A stretch of DNA of 64,000 bases from Strix aluco (GCF_031877795.1 NC_133940.1:13021985-13085984); one strand, 5' to 3'; positions 36,501 through 51,075 are shown, counted from the stretch's first letter. Made by a program: numbers and translations. The notes: generated by a model from the letters alone, not told the origin.

Positions 36501-38100
36501 ACTATTTTTGTTTGTCATTTAGATGGGTAGTTACAGAACAAAATCAAGGGTATACATGTAAATGACATAAATAAGTTTAAAGAATGAACAAATGCAACAG
36601 ATAATGCCCCTATGCTTATTCTTATTTACATATTTAAATGCCTGTTATTAGTTTGATAATAAGTAGTTAATAGTTATTAAATAAGTCAGCATATAAACAG
36701 GTGGCAAGGGAGTATGCAGAAAAAGTCATACTTGATGTGATTCCTTCATATAGTGATTACACATTTGAGGGGTGTTGGCCATAATACTTTAGAAACTAAA
36801 TGAAATAAAAATAAATAGCTACAATATTTCTTCTGAAAATAATTTAGTGACATTAATATTTTACTTTGAATCAAGACATAAACATTTGCTTATTCTTAAT
36901 ATGCTATGATTAGAAGGTGTGCTAAAGCCTTCTGAATGCCTAGTAAAATAGCAGGATGTGTCAAATGGTCTGAAGAAAAGAAAAACAAGTAAGAAGGGCC
37001 ATTATGAAAAGGTAACTGAACAGTGTTAGGAGAGGGAAGAAAATACAGTTCTCATACAGTTGGAAATAACTCAAAATGGTCTTAGAGCAACACTAATTTG
37101 TCACAACTGACAAGTGGATTGGGTCATCTTCTCCTTCCTTCTCTAAAGTTCACTGCTTTTAGCTTTCAGGTTATTTTTACATGCTTCTCTGTGGACCCAC
37201 ATAAAAGCATTAATACAGCTGTGTAATTCAGAGAAGTCTAAGTCTCTTCTAAGATGTCTCACGGGTTTTTTCTTCAAAAAGTATCAGGATGATATTGTTG
37301 GCTAGAGAGACAATTTGGGTTAGTGTATTTTTCAATTAAATAAAAATATGTATACAATAATAACACACTTTATTTTCACACTCTATGTTGCAAATACATA
37401 GAGTTTTGCCATACAGTGTAAACGGTGCGAATTGTATTTGGATGATACACAGTGTACAGACTAAAGCATATACCACATCAATTCCAGTCATAAAATTAAT
37501 ATGGATACAAATACACATACATTCACATATATATACACAAGCACTACAAATATATGTACATCCAGTAGAAGAAAAGCTATAGCCCAGACAATCAATGAAA
37601 AATAGGTCTATATAAGTGAGTGACTTGTTCAGAATCATGGTAAACTTAGCATCACTGTGTAGAGTCAAGTAAAGCAGCTGGCCTAATTGTGTAAACCTAG
37701 TTCTCAGTTTTGCTGAAATTAAAAAGCAGGAGACATATTTCCATTGACTGAAAGGACAAAAAATAAAGTAAACCTTTTAGTGTCTAAATTTTTGATCCCC
37801 AAAACAGTTAATGAATAAGAGCACAGCTCAACTGATTGTTTAGTATACTCAGAGTTTATTTAAGGCTGCTAACCCTAAAGTTTCTCCTTGGCTAAGGGAA
37901 AAAATGTAAATCAACATTCACACTGTTATAATTTCTTTCATTTTAAAACCCAGTTCTTATTTAGGGATATTAGAGAAGGTAGGCCTAGTCAATTATTTGC
38001 TCACACATTCAGAGACTGCTTTTCTTTCAGAAATTTGCACTAAAGTTACCTGTACCACTTGAAGATGTACCCAGGTACTCTGTGTGCAACAATTTGAAGC
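33561..38100. other. Gene-free intergenic stretch
   Basis: AT-rich, with only short frames that do not resemble any protein known to me. A CA/TA-rich microsatellite near 37.5 kb is listed separately. Nothing else recognised. Confidence 0.65.
37495..37562. repeat. Interrupted CA/TA-rich microsatellite
   Basis: ATACACATACATTCACATATATATACACA-like composition over about 65 bases. Open frames on both strands here (rich in Ile/His or Cys/Tyr) are products of the repeat. Confidence 0.6.
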
Positions 38101-38182
38101 TGACTCAGAGCAGCTCAGTGCAAAAAAACAAAGTGACTAATCTCTTTGTAAAACTGAGGCTTTGCAACTTTGCTCTGAGTCA
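38101..38182. repeat. 82-base imperfect inverted repeat (long hairpin)
   Basis: TGACTCAGAGCA at 38,101-38,112 is exactly complementary to TGCTCTGAGTCA at 38,171-38,182. Just inside, AGTGCAAA pairs with TTTGCAACT with one bulge, and an inner ACAAAG...CTTTGT pair follows. The overall size is like a pre-miRNA or a small MITE. No conserved miRNA seed recognised. Confidence 0.5.
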
Positions 38183-39734
38183 TCATGACAGCTCAAAGTG
38201 CCTAGACTTAGTAGAGAAATAAACAGAGCACTCTGTTTCGAAACAAACATTACTTCTGGTCCTTCTCTCAGAATGACCTTGGTAACACTATTTAACATCA
38301 AAGTGTCACTGATATGCAGGGTAGTTTAAAATCTCTAGAAGACTATCAAAGTGAAATCTGAGAAAGAAAGGGAAAATGAGGAAAGAAAGAATAAAAGAAG
38401 GAAGGCAAAAATATTTTCTTACCCATTGAGAATGCCACATATAAAGAGAGTGGGAGCAATCATTTGTCTAGTTGCAAGATCAGAACTGAAAGAATAAAAC
38501 TGAAATTGGTGGCATTAGGATGTGTAGGGGAGACACAAGGGAGATCTTTAATAATTTGCCTGTTCTTGACATATTCTAGCCACTCTTAATTAGTCCTTCA
38601 CATTCTAAGATCAAATAAATAATTAAATGGTAACATTAATCCTACTTTATTCAGCAAATATCTCTCTTTGTGTTAAAAATTTATGGTTCTCTATCTTTAT
38701 GCTGCTATCTAAAGGGTAAATATTAGTACAAGTTGAGCCGGAATCTCTTCTGAAACGGATGAGCGGCTGCTTCTGCCACCCCCAAGTTATAGGAGCAGAT
38801 CTTTCTTTTAGTGGTACTAGTGCAAATTTGGAGAAGCAGACCTGAAGTTAATGATCTGCAAATTAAATATGGAAATAATGAGTTACTCCTGATTTGCTGT
38901 TGTGTAAGTAAGAGTAGTATTTGGCCCTATATATTTATTTCAAGATCATAAAATACATAACCATTTTGAAATCTTTACTAGAATGGGTCTGGGCATGTCT
39001 GTGCAGACAGACCCAAGTTTTTATGCCTGTAGTCCAAGATAGTCAGCCACGATCTAGCTCTGACTCAGAAGCATCAATTCTGTGCTGTTGCAGAGCTAAG
39101 AAGCCCTATGTGGCATCCGAAAGCCACACAGGTATGCTGGCGTGACAGTGTGCCCAGACTAAGTCCAACCATTCAGCAAGGTTGGTTAGCCTATGCACTT
39201 TTTTTTGGTCCGAAGTTGATTTACCTCAGCGTAACGTACAAGGAGTGTGAGTTCAGGTCTGCCAGTGTGTCTGTTTAGTAATGCCCACTATCCACATGCA
39301 AGGCATCTTCACTAGGGAACAAGTATTCCAGAACAGAAAAGAAACTTAATACAGAACTTACAAACATAAATTATGGGTATCTAATTTAATAGATTTAGTC
39401 ATTAGATAATCAGCACTAGCACTGAGTATATTATAGGGCTTGAGGTAATAATTTGGTTTATTACACATATACTACTACATCTCTGTAATTAAGATATATA
39501 TATTTAGGTATTGAAAAAGATTCTTATAGAAATGGTATCTCATTTGGTGTCTCATTTCATATAGGTTGCAATTGCTGCAATAGTGAAAAAAGTAAATCTA
39601 ACAAAACTCCAGAAATGAGCAATGCTGCATGTCTTGTTCTTTGAGTCACAAAATTAGCAAGAGGTAACATGTTAATCACTTTAACATTAAGAAAGCTAAT
39701 AAGCATGTTAGTTTAAATGCTTTTGTGCTTGAGG

Positions 39735-39950
39735 TAGGATCATGTAATATCTCAGAAACTAAGCAGAGTTGGTCCTCGTCTGTACTTGAATGGGAGATGT
39801 GTAAGAAAAATTCATCGTATTACGAGAAAGGATGTCAGTGGTTTAATAGGTTTCATCATTACAGCTGAGTCAGTACTGAAGTCATGGCTGCTATGGTGTT
39901 AAGGAAACATTCTACTGTTAGAATTGGATCCCAGATTCATTCAGTGGTTT
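39735..39950 (+). repeat. 5S-rRNA-headed SINE relic (AmnSINE1/SINE3-like)
   Basis: ATCTCAGAAACTAAGCAGAG, then TTGGTCCTCGTCTGTACTTG and AATGGGAGATG follow 5S rRNA (ATCTCGGAAGCTAAGCAGGG... GTACTTGGATGGGAGAC) base by base with scattered changes. The following CTGAGTCAGTACTGAAG and ATGGTGTTAAGGAAACATTC resemble the body of amniote 5S-headed SINEs. Too diverged to be an rRNA gene. Body extent is approximate. Confidence 0.65.
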
Positions 39951-42900
39951 GGCTTAAATTTGGATCCACAGTCTGTGGCATTACATTTAGGAAAGCTTTT
40001 TGTCTGAATTTACACTAGCATCCTCATGACTACAATAGAAAACATTCAAAGTTTGACAATGGGGTATAGTATTAAAGTAATATAAATATACTTTAGTAGT
40101 TACTATCAACTGCTCAATACCTTTTCTTTTGTCTTCAGCATAAGTCAGTAGGAGGATATGGTCATCATCACAGTTTCTCTGTCTTCTTTGTTGAACCCAA
40201 ATTTTTTACTTGTAAAAATAATGAAGAGGAAAATTGATGAAAGGATAATTAAAAAAATCAAGTAAATGTTCATCACATCATATATACAATACAAATATAA
40301 AACCCAGAAATAACACTTCAAATGAACTGAAAATTAGGAATTTCAGAAAACTGAGATGGGAAGATAAAGATAAAAGGACAAAGTCTATTAATAGCAGGGC
40401 TAAAGAAAATTTTGTGGCATTTGAAGAGAATCAATCCAAAAATTGTTTGAAGTCTGTTAGTACATTAGTTAGTACAAGAAAGACATACCTTTTCATGGAG
40501 AGTACAGTCATTGCACTTTTAAAATTGCATTCTTTCTGAAGTAAAATTGGGTCTGAGTCTGAGAATTAGAATGTGATGTAAAATTCACCCTTGTTGATAC
40601 ACATTTTCAGAACCACATTGTAGTCTGGAAATTATTCTTGTTTTTATTAGATTGAATTTGATTCTTCTTGGTTTTCCAAAGCTTCTTTGAAATCCAGAGG
40701 ATTTAATTTCTGTGGATGGTTAGCTCTGTCACTGATGTAGCTATCAACCTTATCTTTAATACAAAAAAAGACGGAGACAAATTTGGGACATAAATATCTT
40801 CAAGTAACATTGAGATTGTTGAAGAGAAAAGGGAAGGTAAATTTCTGAAACTCTGGAAAATAAAAATTGCATGGAAATTTTGAATATAAAATCTTTTCCT
40901 CTATTCCTGTTTGTTTTGCTCCTTTTGATGAAGTCAAAACCCCTTATCTTAATCCAGAAAACTCCTGTTCCTACTTGGTTGAGAAACATATCCTCTGCTG
41001 TTTCATCACATTTCTTTATCGTGAACGATCATTCCCTTCATAGGGAATCAAGGCAGATTCCTGAAAAAAGAGGACATTAATATTTCTTTAAAGATAATAC
41101 TGTTTACATCCTCTACACAGTGTTTGCTGTATTATCTGCTGTATTTCCTGTTGATGTGAGTAACTCAAAAGACTGCACATGCAATATAGTGTGTAATTAA
41201 CCATTTCTGGGGTTGCTACACTGTTACGCCATTGTAGTTGTTGGTGGGATAATGAAAACACTTTCTCAGTCACTGCTGGAGCAAATGCCTTATTATTGGA
41301 TCCAAGAGACATTCTGACATCCCAGTGTTTCTAGGTCTAAAAAGCACTCACCTCAGAGGAATTTCATCTTTTAACCATACAAGTCTCAGAATGTCTGTGG
41401 TCCAGCAAAGCCACTGTCTCTGGAAATTAACCACATGTTTATGAACCGGTGTTACACTTCTTAACAGAAGAGCCAAAAGAAGCTATAATGTATAGTTAAA
41501 AGGTCTGCAGACTAGTTTGTATGTGGCAATAAGATTTCAATGTCATTAATGAAGTTAATTAACATTATTATTGATCTTAAATCTGAAGATTTAAAAAACA
41601 GAACAGTGTTTCATAATATCTTTTGGGAATAGTATGACAAATATATCTGCAATCAGGTATCATTTCCTGACTCCTTGGGTGCTTTCTGGAAAGATAGTGT
41701 AATATGTTTATAATGGGTTGTTGGATTATATTCACACTTAAATAACTTAAACTATCTTTGCCTCTGCTTACTTATGTGGAAAAAGAAAAACAGTATTTTT
41801 AGAGAGGTTTTGATTAATTTCCAAATTTTTGGAGTGAAGGAAGTTACTTTAACTGGGTGGGGTTTATTCGTAGAAAATCTTATTTCTTCTGTTTCATGGG
41901 AGAACTGACAGAGATTAGTTTTCAAATGAATACCAGATAATATTCTGCAACAACATCATGTCATTGTGATATTTTTAAAATAATTATGTGTTGGAGTAAT
42001 GAATAAGTACAGATAACAAAGAAGATTGCTGAAGGCTGCTCACATTTGCATGGGCAAAGATAAAATACGTGTTTAATTGTATTCATTCTCAGACTTCTTT
42101 AAGGAAATATTACATTTCTTAGGTAAACATGCTTGACTTTTGTATCCAATTGTAAATTAAAATTCATATTTTTACTATTCACACAGTTAATAAAATACTC
42201 TCCCTCTTGTGTCTACAGTCATATAAAAATATATCAAAAATATATCCACTAGAGCTGCTGCTGTGACTGACACTGAGTGGCACAAGCACTGCTATTTTGG
42301 GCGTGGGTGCAGCCTAAAATGGGAGGCTAGGGTGGAGTCATGTGCTTGTGCATGTTAGTTAATTTTCCTTCTGCAAGCCATGGAAAGAGAATTCTGTCTT
42401 AGAGTTTTAAGAGCAAAAAAGGAGGCAAAGTTGTGCTTTCATTGCAAAAAAATTACGTATAGTATGTCAGGGAATATGAGTGTACTTGATTCCCCTTTCT
42501 CTGAGGCTAATTCTGTTCTTAGCTGCATAATAGATCTAGAGCAGCTTCACAAGAAGTAAGACCACCTGATAAAGATAGGAAAGGTTTTACAATTTCTATT
42601 TATACTAAATTACAATTTTTAGATCTTGAAATTTGGTGTTTCTTTCAGTTTGTCACCTGCTCTATCTCTGAACTTTGGTGCCTTCATGCAAATATGATAC
42701 TGCATGCTTTTCCTAGGGTCATATTTGTGAAATTATTTCCTGATTAATGTTACAGGAAATATTTCTGAATATTGTTTGACAAGCCACAACTGGTTAGGAT
42801 ATCTAATAATTGAAAGCTGGTGATGTCTGAAGTTGCTTTGCTAAAACTCAGATATAAATTTGCTCAAAACTGAAGAACAGGTGACAAAGACTGTAACTTT

Positions 42901-45691
42901 TTGATTCCAAATATGGTAGGGAAAGCCCACCCTGTCGAACCTCTGATAAGAACCATGTTTTTCACAAGCATCTTCTAAAAGTTTTTACACTCATGGATGT
43001 TTGTATACAGTTTGAATTTGTTTGTCTAAATTCTCATGCAGAAAATTGGTGAACTTTCCAGAGCTGTTGATAAATTTTTGGGCTTGCTGTTGAATCTATA
43101 GAATGCTAAAATAATTGGTTATGATCTGTCTGTACAAAAATGTTTATGCATATGTAACAATCAGTGCATGAAAAATATTAAGATTAAATTAGTGAAAGTA
43201 ACATTTTTAAGAGGACTTAGATATTTAGAATTATTAAAAGGAAAGACAGTAGAGTTTTTGGTAAGTGGCCTTCATTCCTCTGTGTTCCCATGTGTTTAGG
43301 ATTTCATTTGAAGGGCATAAAGGGTGCTAGAGCCTGCCTGTACAAGCAGAAGCAAGTAAGAGTGCCAAAGATTTAATACATTTCTCTAAATTTTAAAGCA
43401 TCTAATAGAGCTATTCTTCTGGATTGCCAGAAAGGGCAAGAATTTGGGTCTTTGGCAGTGTCTTTAATGAGAGAGACTCCTCTTGTGTATGTTACCTGAC
43501 CGAAAGGTGGTATAGTGCACTGTTGAGTCAACACAACTGTTCTGCCTTGTTTTTTAAATATTTGCAGGGAGTTCACAGATGATTAGCTGACAACCAAGAA
43601 TGAGACTCTAGAAATGTATTGTTTGAGAGAATCCTAAGCCTTTGACTCACACGCAAGAATAAGGTTTTATAAGAATAACAGAGGGGCACTGAGTTCATGA
43701 GTCAATATATTGGGCTGGAATGCAGCCAGCTGTAGTCACGGAACAACAGTAGTGCGCTCCAGAAGTTGACTGCTTTTTGTAACTTTGTAAAATATTTCAG
43801 AATTTGCAAGAACAATTACATCTAGAAGCGCAATTTCTTTTAAAAAAGCCTACTTTTATTAACTAAAAATCAGACATTTACACCAAGGCAGCTCTTGTTA
43901 ATAATATATGTATCTCCATGTGGCCTGTTTCCACTAGCTGTATAACATAGAGAAAAAAACATAAGAAAGATGCTCCAGAGAAGGGAAATAACAACAGCTA
44001 TTACAGGTTATATTGCTTCACAGTTGGACAGAGCTGAGTAAGTATGCAGCTCACTCCCAGGGCAGTCTAGAAGTCCCTTTAACAGAGTATTTGAAATACC
44101 TACATTTTTGTTGCCAATCCGGTGATGTAGGCTTGATATGGGACCACACAAACTGTTCACAAGTCATGTGTGACTCGAGCTATATATATGTTGGTAATTA
44201 TGTCTTACAAACACAGACCTACAATGCTCATGACGACAGTGGATTAGAGCAAAAGGCAAATGGATAATTTTTTTGTTGCAGTTAATCTAGTCCTTTTAGG
44301 GGCAAAGCCTGCCCAGTCATTTGCTAGTTAAAGGTCCATAGTACACAGTCTAGTGTTAGTGATGCATATAGTCCTAGACAAAAATAGTTCTATAAAATAC
44401 TGGAAAAAAGTTCTGAATTGTGAAAATATATTAATATGTAAGAATGCCATTGTAAGCTTTCTGGACAGTTTTTATTCAGGCAAAGCTGCAACTGAATGGT
44501 TTTCTAATCTTCTATACAAAATAAATATGAATAGTTAAAAGATCAACTAAAATCAATACAAAATAAACTGTAAACTAAACTAAGATCAATATAAATAATT
44601 AAACCAAACAGGTAAAGAATCCTATTTTCTAGTTTCCTTTTAGATACTATGCAAATATGGACAAACTTAATTTTGAGAGGGTGCGCACATGTCCTGTTAG
44701 GGAAGATCCCATCTCACCTACTGTGGACATAGAGAGAACATGGCATTTACACCTTACGAAATGAACTTAATTCACAAAGCTCCTCTGCTCAGCTCAGACA
44801 TGCTGATAGGATCAGTCCCTCCAAAATCTTTAAATGCATTTTATTACCAATTACTTTTCCAACAGTCCATCAGCTGTATCAAAGCACTATTTGCCTAATA
44901 GTGAACCAAATAAGTAATTTATTGTCAGTTGATAGAAAAGATTGGTATTTTAAATGCTGTATCTTGCATTCAATCACTGGAATTAAAAATTTTATATACT
45001 GGGCTGTTTATAATTGATAAAATACAAAATATCCATATCTGCTGTAAGGGAAAAACTGGGCTTTTGTTTCTGCAGAAAGAGGATACAAGTTCCTAATTAC
45101 AGTAATACACTATTGTCCCTCTTTCATCCTTTTGGCAAGTAATGATTATTTCCCTTTTCATACAAGTTAGTAACTTTAAAGATGTCACTTATCCTATTAC
45201 AGAGGCAAACAGTGTTTACAATTAAAACCTTTAGGCTAAATTCCATTGCAGTTGGGTTTAGTTGTATTTTAATAGACTACTTTTTGTAATTAACTGTAAA
45301 TAGCACTGGTTTCAATTAAGAAAATGTTACATATGTTTCTTGAAATACTTTTTCATTTTTTCTTTGATGAAGGTATATCTTTGCTTGTAACTAAGCTGTT
45401 AACACTATTTTCAGTTTTGAAAACTAAAATAGTTTATAGATTTATTCATCATGAATTGAAATCACAAAGGAAGAAAGAAGTGATCCTGATAATTTTTATT
45501 TTCTTGCCTGTCTTTTCTAGAAATGGAAAATAACATTTATCTGTGAAATTATTACATTTCTAGAGCATAGGAATTAATCATTCTTGTTTTCTTTTACTTC
45601 CATGACAATTAAGCAGCAACAGTAGGACTAAATAACATCAATCTTTTGATATTATGAGGCCTAACATTTATTGAATTCTTTGTTCTACATC

Positions 45692-45763
45692 AGCTGTGAT
45701 TCTGTATTTCATGATCTCCCATCCAAATGTTAACCAGGGTTAGTAACATTTAGTTTCCAGGAT
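45692..45763 (-). repeat. Second 5S-rRNA-derived SINE head relic
   Basis: On the minus strand GATCCTGGAAACTAA, CCCTGGTTAACATTTGGATG, GGAGATCATGAAATACAG and AATCACAGC align in order with the 3' two thirds of 5S rRNA (GATCTCGGAAGCTAAGC...GCCTGGTTAGTACTTGGATGGGAGACC...). Diverged; no clear SINE body downstream. Confidence 0.6.
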
Positions 45764-48700
45764 CAAATGTGATTGAGTGCTTTCAGTCTGTGTTGGCAGC
45801 CTACCAGGAGAAAAAATATACATGCACCTGATAATACTAGATTGACTGTTTTGCTTACAGTGATTATGTTTCTATCGGTGTGTACAGAATGGAGTATCTG
45901 TTCACAAAGTAAGGTTGTTATTTATAACTTCCAGAAGGGGAATGTGTCTATGGCTAAAATACTTAAGAAGAGTGTTTTAGTGGTGTTACTACACATCTGG
46001 ATGAATAATACTTGTACCTACAATGTGCTCGAGTACTGCATAGAGCAAACAATGATTCATTCTCTTCTAATACACCTTTTCTTAAATAGGGTGATTCATA
46101 TCAATACTTCCCTAGAGGAAGGCACTGTATTTTTATTTGTTACTGAAACCAGACTGCAAGACCCAACAGAAGATTTTTCAGTTTCTCTTAAGACAGAGCT
46201 CTGTAGGAGTTTTTGTTGTTGTTGAATAGAACACAGAAATGAAAGTTGACAAAAATTTAAGTGCAGGTCTGATTTAGATTCTTAGGTGACAGAAATGCCA
46301 TTTGCCTTTTTTCAATAAAGACATACTACCGAATCAAGGATAACAGATTCTGTGAGTTAGACGTGAGAAGATGGAAAAAACCAAGATCATCTTACAAGTG
46401 CAGGCTGGGATTTAAGGAACAGAAGCACTAAGAACCTATTGTTTGTCTGTTAATGTCCTACCACAGCTAAAGTAACAATCAGATTGCTCAATGCCTCATC
46501 ACTAGTTGCTACAACACAAAAGTGCAGTGCACTCCAAGGCTAGATGACGCAACGGGTCTGTGCTTCCTTTTACTTTTAATCTAGAAATATGGTTTATGGG
46601 AAAAACATACCTTGTATTCAGTTCTTTATCTAGATTTGAATACCACCAACTCCATAATCTCAGTTCATAGTGTAATTTTTTAAAATTTTATGTTCATCTT
46701 GCAGGCTTTTGACAAGGTGTAATGCTTTGTTCAGTTATCTTTCCCAATTTAAGAGTAATTTTTGCTTTGAGCTACTACTGATGATTCTGCCCAGTAAGCA
46801 AATCCTTTTTCTACAAATAATAAACTGTGAACAAAAAAAAGCACAAGATCACTCTAAAAATGAAGAAACAAAGCTTATTTTAAAATACTGTTTTGCTGAA
46901 TATGCATTTTGTCTCCTGTTTATACTCTCAACTTTTCCCTATGCAATTCTCTACATATAATCATGGTGTGATATTAACCTTGGAAAGATGTGTTACAGGA
47001 AGGGAATCAGGAACAGAGGACTGAGAGTGCATAATTAGAAGCAGCATTTTTTCACAAAAGAAGCCACTGTGATACCTGGTCAAAAAAATAAATACATATT
47101 TGTCAAGCAATGCCAGCCTTCCATTTCACAGACTTGATGGCCAGAAGATTCTCTGTTGTTATAGAGCTTGAGCAAGACCTTCTACTTTGTAAATACTGGA
47201 GTTGTAAGACACAAACAGCAGGAATTTGGAGATAGGATGTCAAAATTTTTAGGCTATTCCATGACACAAGAGATTTGAAATGTGGGCAGGAGCTGATGGA
47301 CAGGGACACACACATTTTTTGGCACAAGCTGACAGTAAATAAGTTTAGCCATAATATTAGGCTGCTCCTCAGCTAGTACACATCACAGCTTGGCTTTTCT
47401 TAAAAAAGCAGTTGGTAGCCTCAGTGGAGAAGCCTAATACTGGGTGGTTTTAAAGGCTTGGTCTGCCTTCTTGCCTACAGAAATATTTCCTCTGAAGGAC
47501 ATTAGGGTATATGAGAAAGGTGATCTGAGATGTTAACATGGCTGTTACGCTTGCCATCCCTGATCTACGAGTAAACAGAGGGTCTCAAGGATGTTTACAT
47601 GGTGCTATGCAATGCAGAGATAGCTCAGGTCCTGAAAGCACTATAGCTACATTCACAGAGCACTCTGCTCAGACTTACTAGGTCAACAGCCTTTGCAAAA
47701 CAGCTGGACAGCTACTTTGCCCCACATTGTGCTGTGTAAACATTCCCTATAACCTCCAGTTCAGGTATAGCATAGGTAGTGGCAGGTATTTCTGGAGTGC
47801 CCTACATTGTACTGTGGGCAAATCTTTGGTTTCAAAAGATCTTAATTAAGTATTAATATGTTGTTATTAGATAAAAAACCATGATAGTTCCATTGTAAAC
47901 TGCCCAGCATTCCTGAGTTATTGTTATAATGGATGATTTGAGTCATCTTAAACAAGGGGTAGGGTTCTATTTGGTAAATTGCCTAACTGAATTCCCAGAC
48001 ACCCCAGCTAGACTGCTTTTGGCACCTGAACTAACTCTATAAGATAGGTTTGAGTATTTCCATGATATATTTCAGTCTGCAGGTCAGAGATACCCTATCC
48101 TTTTGATGCCACTCTGATTTTATTAAACTACGTGCCTTGTAACTGAGCAAAATAGGATAATAAAACATACAGAAAATATTCTAATTAATTTATGCATGCT
48201 CATGGTAAGGTTTTTCTAAGATTTTTTTGTTGAATTCTCTTACCCTGAATGACTTCCTGCACTCTGTCTTCAGTCAGTAGAATTGCTTTTTGTAAACTAA
48301 TACGGCATTTTGGAAGTTCTGTAGTCAGCCACCTAACATTCAAGTGCAATATACTGACTTATGCAAGATCCCAGCTGCTAACAGATGTGCAATAGTTATG
48401 GCTAAATGAAAGTCTGTCTTGGAAATCTGTCTTCGTGATATGAAAGAGAAAGTATGCATGATGTTTCTCTCTCTTAGAATAATAATCCTACTGTGCTGAA
48501 AACTGTACCCATCAAATTAATAGGAACTACTTAAGAGTGGAGTAAGTTCACACAGTAATAATTATATATTCAGGAAAAGTCAACTCAACTTTTGTCACAA
48601 ATCTATTGGAATCTTTAAAGAAGTCACTGAGCAGGTGAATGAGAAAAAAGCAGTCGATAAGTCTACTTTTATTTGTAAAAGCCAATTAAAAAATCACATG

Positions 48701-51075
48701 TGTCAAAGGCTCCCATAGAAATTAAACTCTCAGAGGTTAAGAAGGAAGATCTTCACTTGGGTGAATAAGTGGTTAAAGGGTAGAGGAAGAATCAACAATC
48801 AGTTTTCAGTCGGTTTTGTAGCTGTAAGAGTATGTAGCTCAGTACAGTCTAGCACCTGATTATTCCATTTTTTGAGTAGGTTTCACAAACTTGTGAAAGA
48901 CAAGGCCTAAGATACCGGTTTCTCAGACTGGGGGGAATTACACTAGAATTTGGAAAAGAAGTACTATTCAAACTTCTGATCCTTCAATCCACAGAGGAAA
49001 ATTGGCTCAAGCTGTTGCAGTAATAGTAATTAAAGAATAAGAAAAGAACACTTCAGTTAATCCTTTTTTTTTCTTCATTTGTAATGTTTCATGTTTATGA
49101 AACACATTAGGCAGGCCATCATAATAAGAGATTCAAAAATTCAGTAACAGAAAAGCAACTGAGAGTCAAATTTTAGCCTTACTATAACTGTGATTTAAGA
49201 ACATACATAAACATGAATGTAATTTGTAGTTGTGGATTGAATCAGTGTACTAGACCACTTTTTCACAGAAACAGGATGAAGAATCACAAGCACAGGAGAA
49301 TGGATATTCTTTATTTGTACTACTATTGTAAGAGTCTCAATGAATAGTAAGTATATAGTATAATATCAAAAGAATACAAATTAATAATACCTTTATTAAA
49401 CAATATTTGAGATCAAAAGAAAGCTGTAAGATTTTTAAGACCCACATTCCATTAAAAATTAGAGGTTTCTATTACTCTTTCCAAAATAAAAATGATAGTG
49501 ATTACACATTGATTTGGAGTACCACTTCCACAATAGGAGAAATTTTGACTTATTAAATTCTTAAATTTACTTCAAGGATTCAAGAAAGACTCTAGTTTTA
49601 TTTTAATATTCAGTTGCCTTAGGGCTTCAGAAAATGTATGAAAATGGAGGAGATAATCCATGGAGATAGGGAAATTGGTAAACAGCCAACTCCAGAACTA
49701 ACACAAGTGAGTACAAATAAACAGTATAAGCAGTAAGTGGCAAACCAGCTTATGCTGGTGCCATACAACGAGGCTACAGAAGCATGACATAAATGAAATT
49801 TTTAAAAAATCCAAAAAGCTGGCTGGCTAACCAGTGCATGTTCTCCCTCCTGTGTTTTCCAACATCTTTTCACAGTTCATTTACTCATTAATATAAAAAT
49901 AGTGGGATATAGAAGATGGTGCATGATTAAAATATTATTGGCATTCATTTAGTGATATTCTTTACTGAATGGCCTACTGAGGCTTTTGCTGTTTCAAGAG
50001 CCTGTTTAGGTAGCAAAACCATCCTGATTTAAATTTTTATTCTTTCCTGGATACTGTGGGTTATACCTGTAATTGTGTGAATTGATCTAGTTCTCCTGAT
50101 TTTTTTTAAAGAATTTACTCTCCTTGGTGTGAACACAGCACATCTTTGGGAGAGGAATCTAGACAGCTGTAAGCCTGCCAGAGCTAAATCAATAGTCCCC
50201 TGTGTATTTTGACATACCCTCTTCTGAAGTGTAGTATGTGGCATATCAATAGTAACAGTGATGGATTACTTTCCAAAGCATTTTAACAATTTTCATCTTC
50301 CATTTTCAAGCTTTGTGATCACATTTTCTAACATTAAAAACTAGATAATTTTTGCAGGTCATCAATTTATTTTTATGCCATTCTATTCATTCATACTTAA
50401 TATTCAGACTTCAAGTATTGGTCTTGCTTGTGTCGTCTGAAAGCAACATTGAAATTAATCTGATCTTAAAAGAAAAAAAGCATTTCTCCAACATTTGCTT
50501 AAGCAGCCTTAAGTGCATTACTAAGCCAAATGGTTAAGATTAAGGCACTTCCTACTGTACAAGAATTTACGAGACAATCCATGCAGTACTAATTTACAGC
50601 CAAAATACTACTTTACATTTATTGAATATTTTACAGAAAAAAGAAATCCTTCAAGTGTACAAAATGTTACAAAAGGTGTTATCACTGACAAGCAGGCCAA
50701 GAGAAACACCTGAAGTGTGCATTGCTAGATACTTGTGTTCTTTCCAGTACCGCAGGCAGAGTTAGGTTATCCCTGGCAGCTGGGCAATATAGCATTTGGT
50801 ATTCAACCATTACCATCCTAAAGCTAGATGTGTGCTCATTAAAAATGATTCAAACTCATTACTTTGCAGCCATTCTTTTCAGACTCCAGCCAGCTGTTCA
50901 GCGTTGGTAGCGTGTCTGTATGTGGGAGAGGTGAAGTCGAGTGGGGAAAGAGGGAGTTACGTGATTTCCCTTTAACTTGGGCATTGTAAGCAGAGCTTGG
51001 TTCTGCATACTGATTTCAGCAGGCAGCCAATGTCAACACTGACATTTTCAATCTCTTTCTTTTATGTCGCATTAG

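Larger units (their letters stand above)
38183..51070. other. Gene-free intergenic stretch
   Basis: Apart from the two 5S-derived relics listed separately, this AT-rich sequence holds only short frames. The longest (150 codons at 45,773-46,225, plus strand) has no recognisable motif and no sign of coding composition. Confidence 0.6.

Noticed and set aside
39735-39815. Functional 5S rRNA gene
   Set aside because: Only the middle and 3' part matches, with many substitutions, and the 5' end is not 5S; it is a SINE head or pseudogene.
45773-46225. 150-codon plus-strand frame in the flank
   Set aside because: No recognisable motif, AT-rich codons typical of random frames, no exon signals at its ends.
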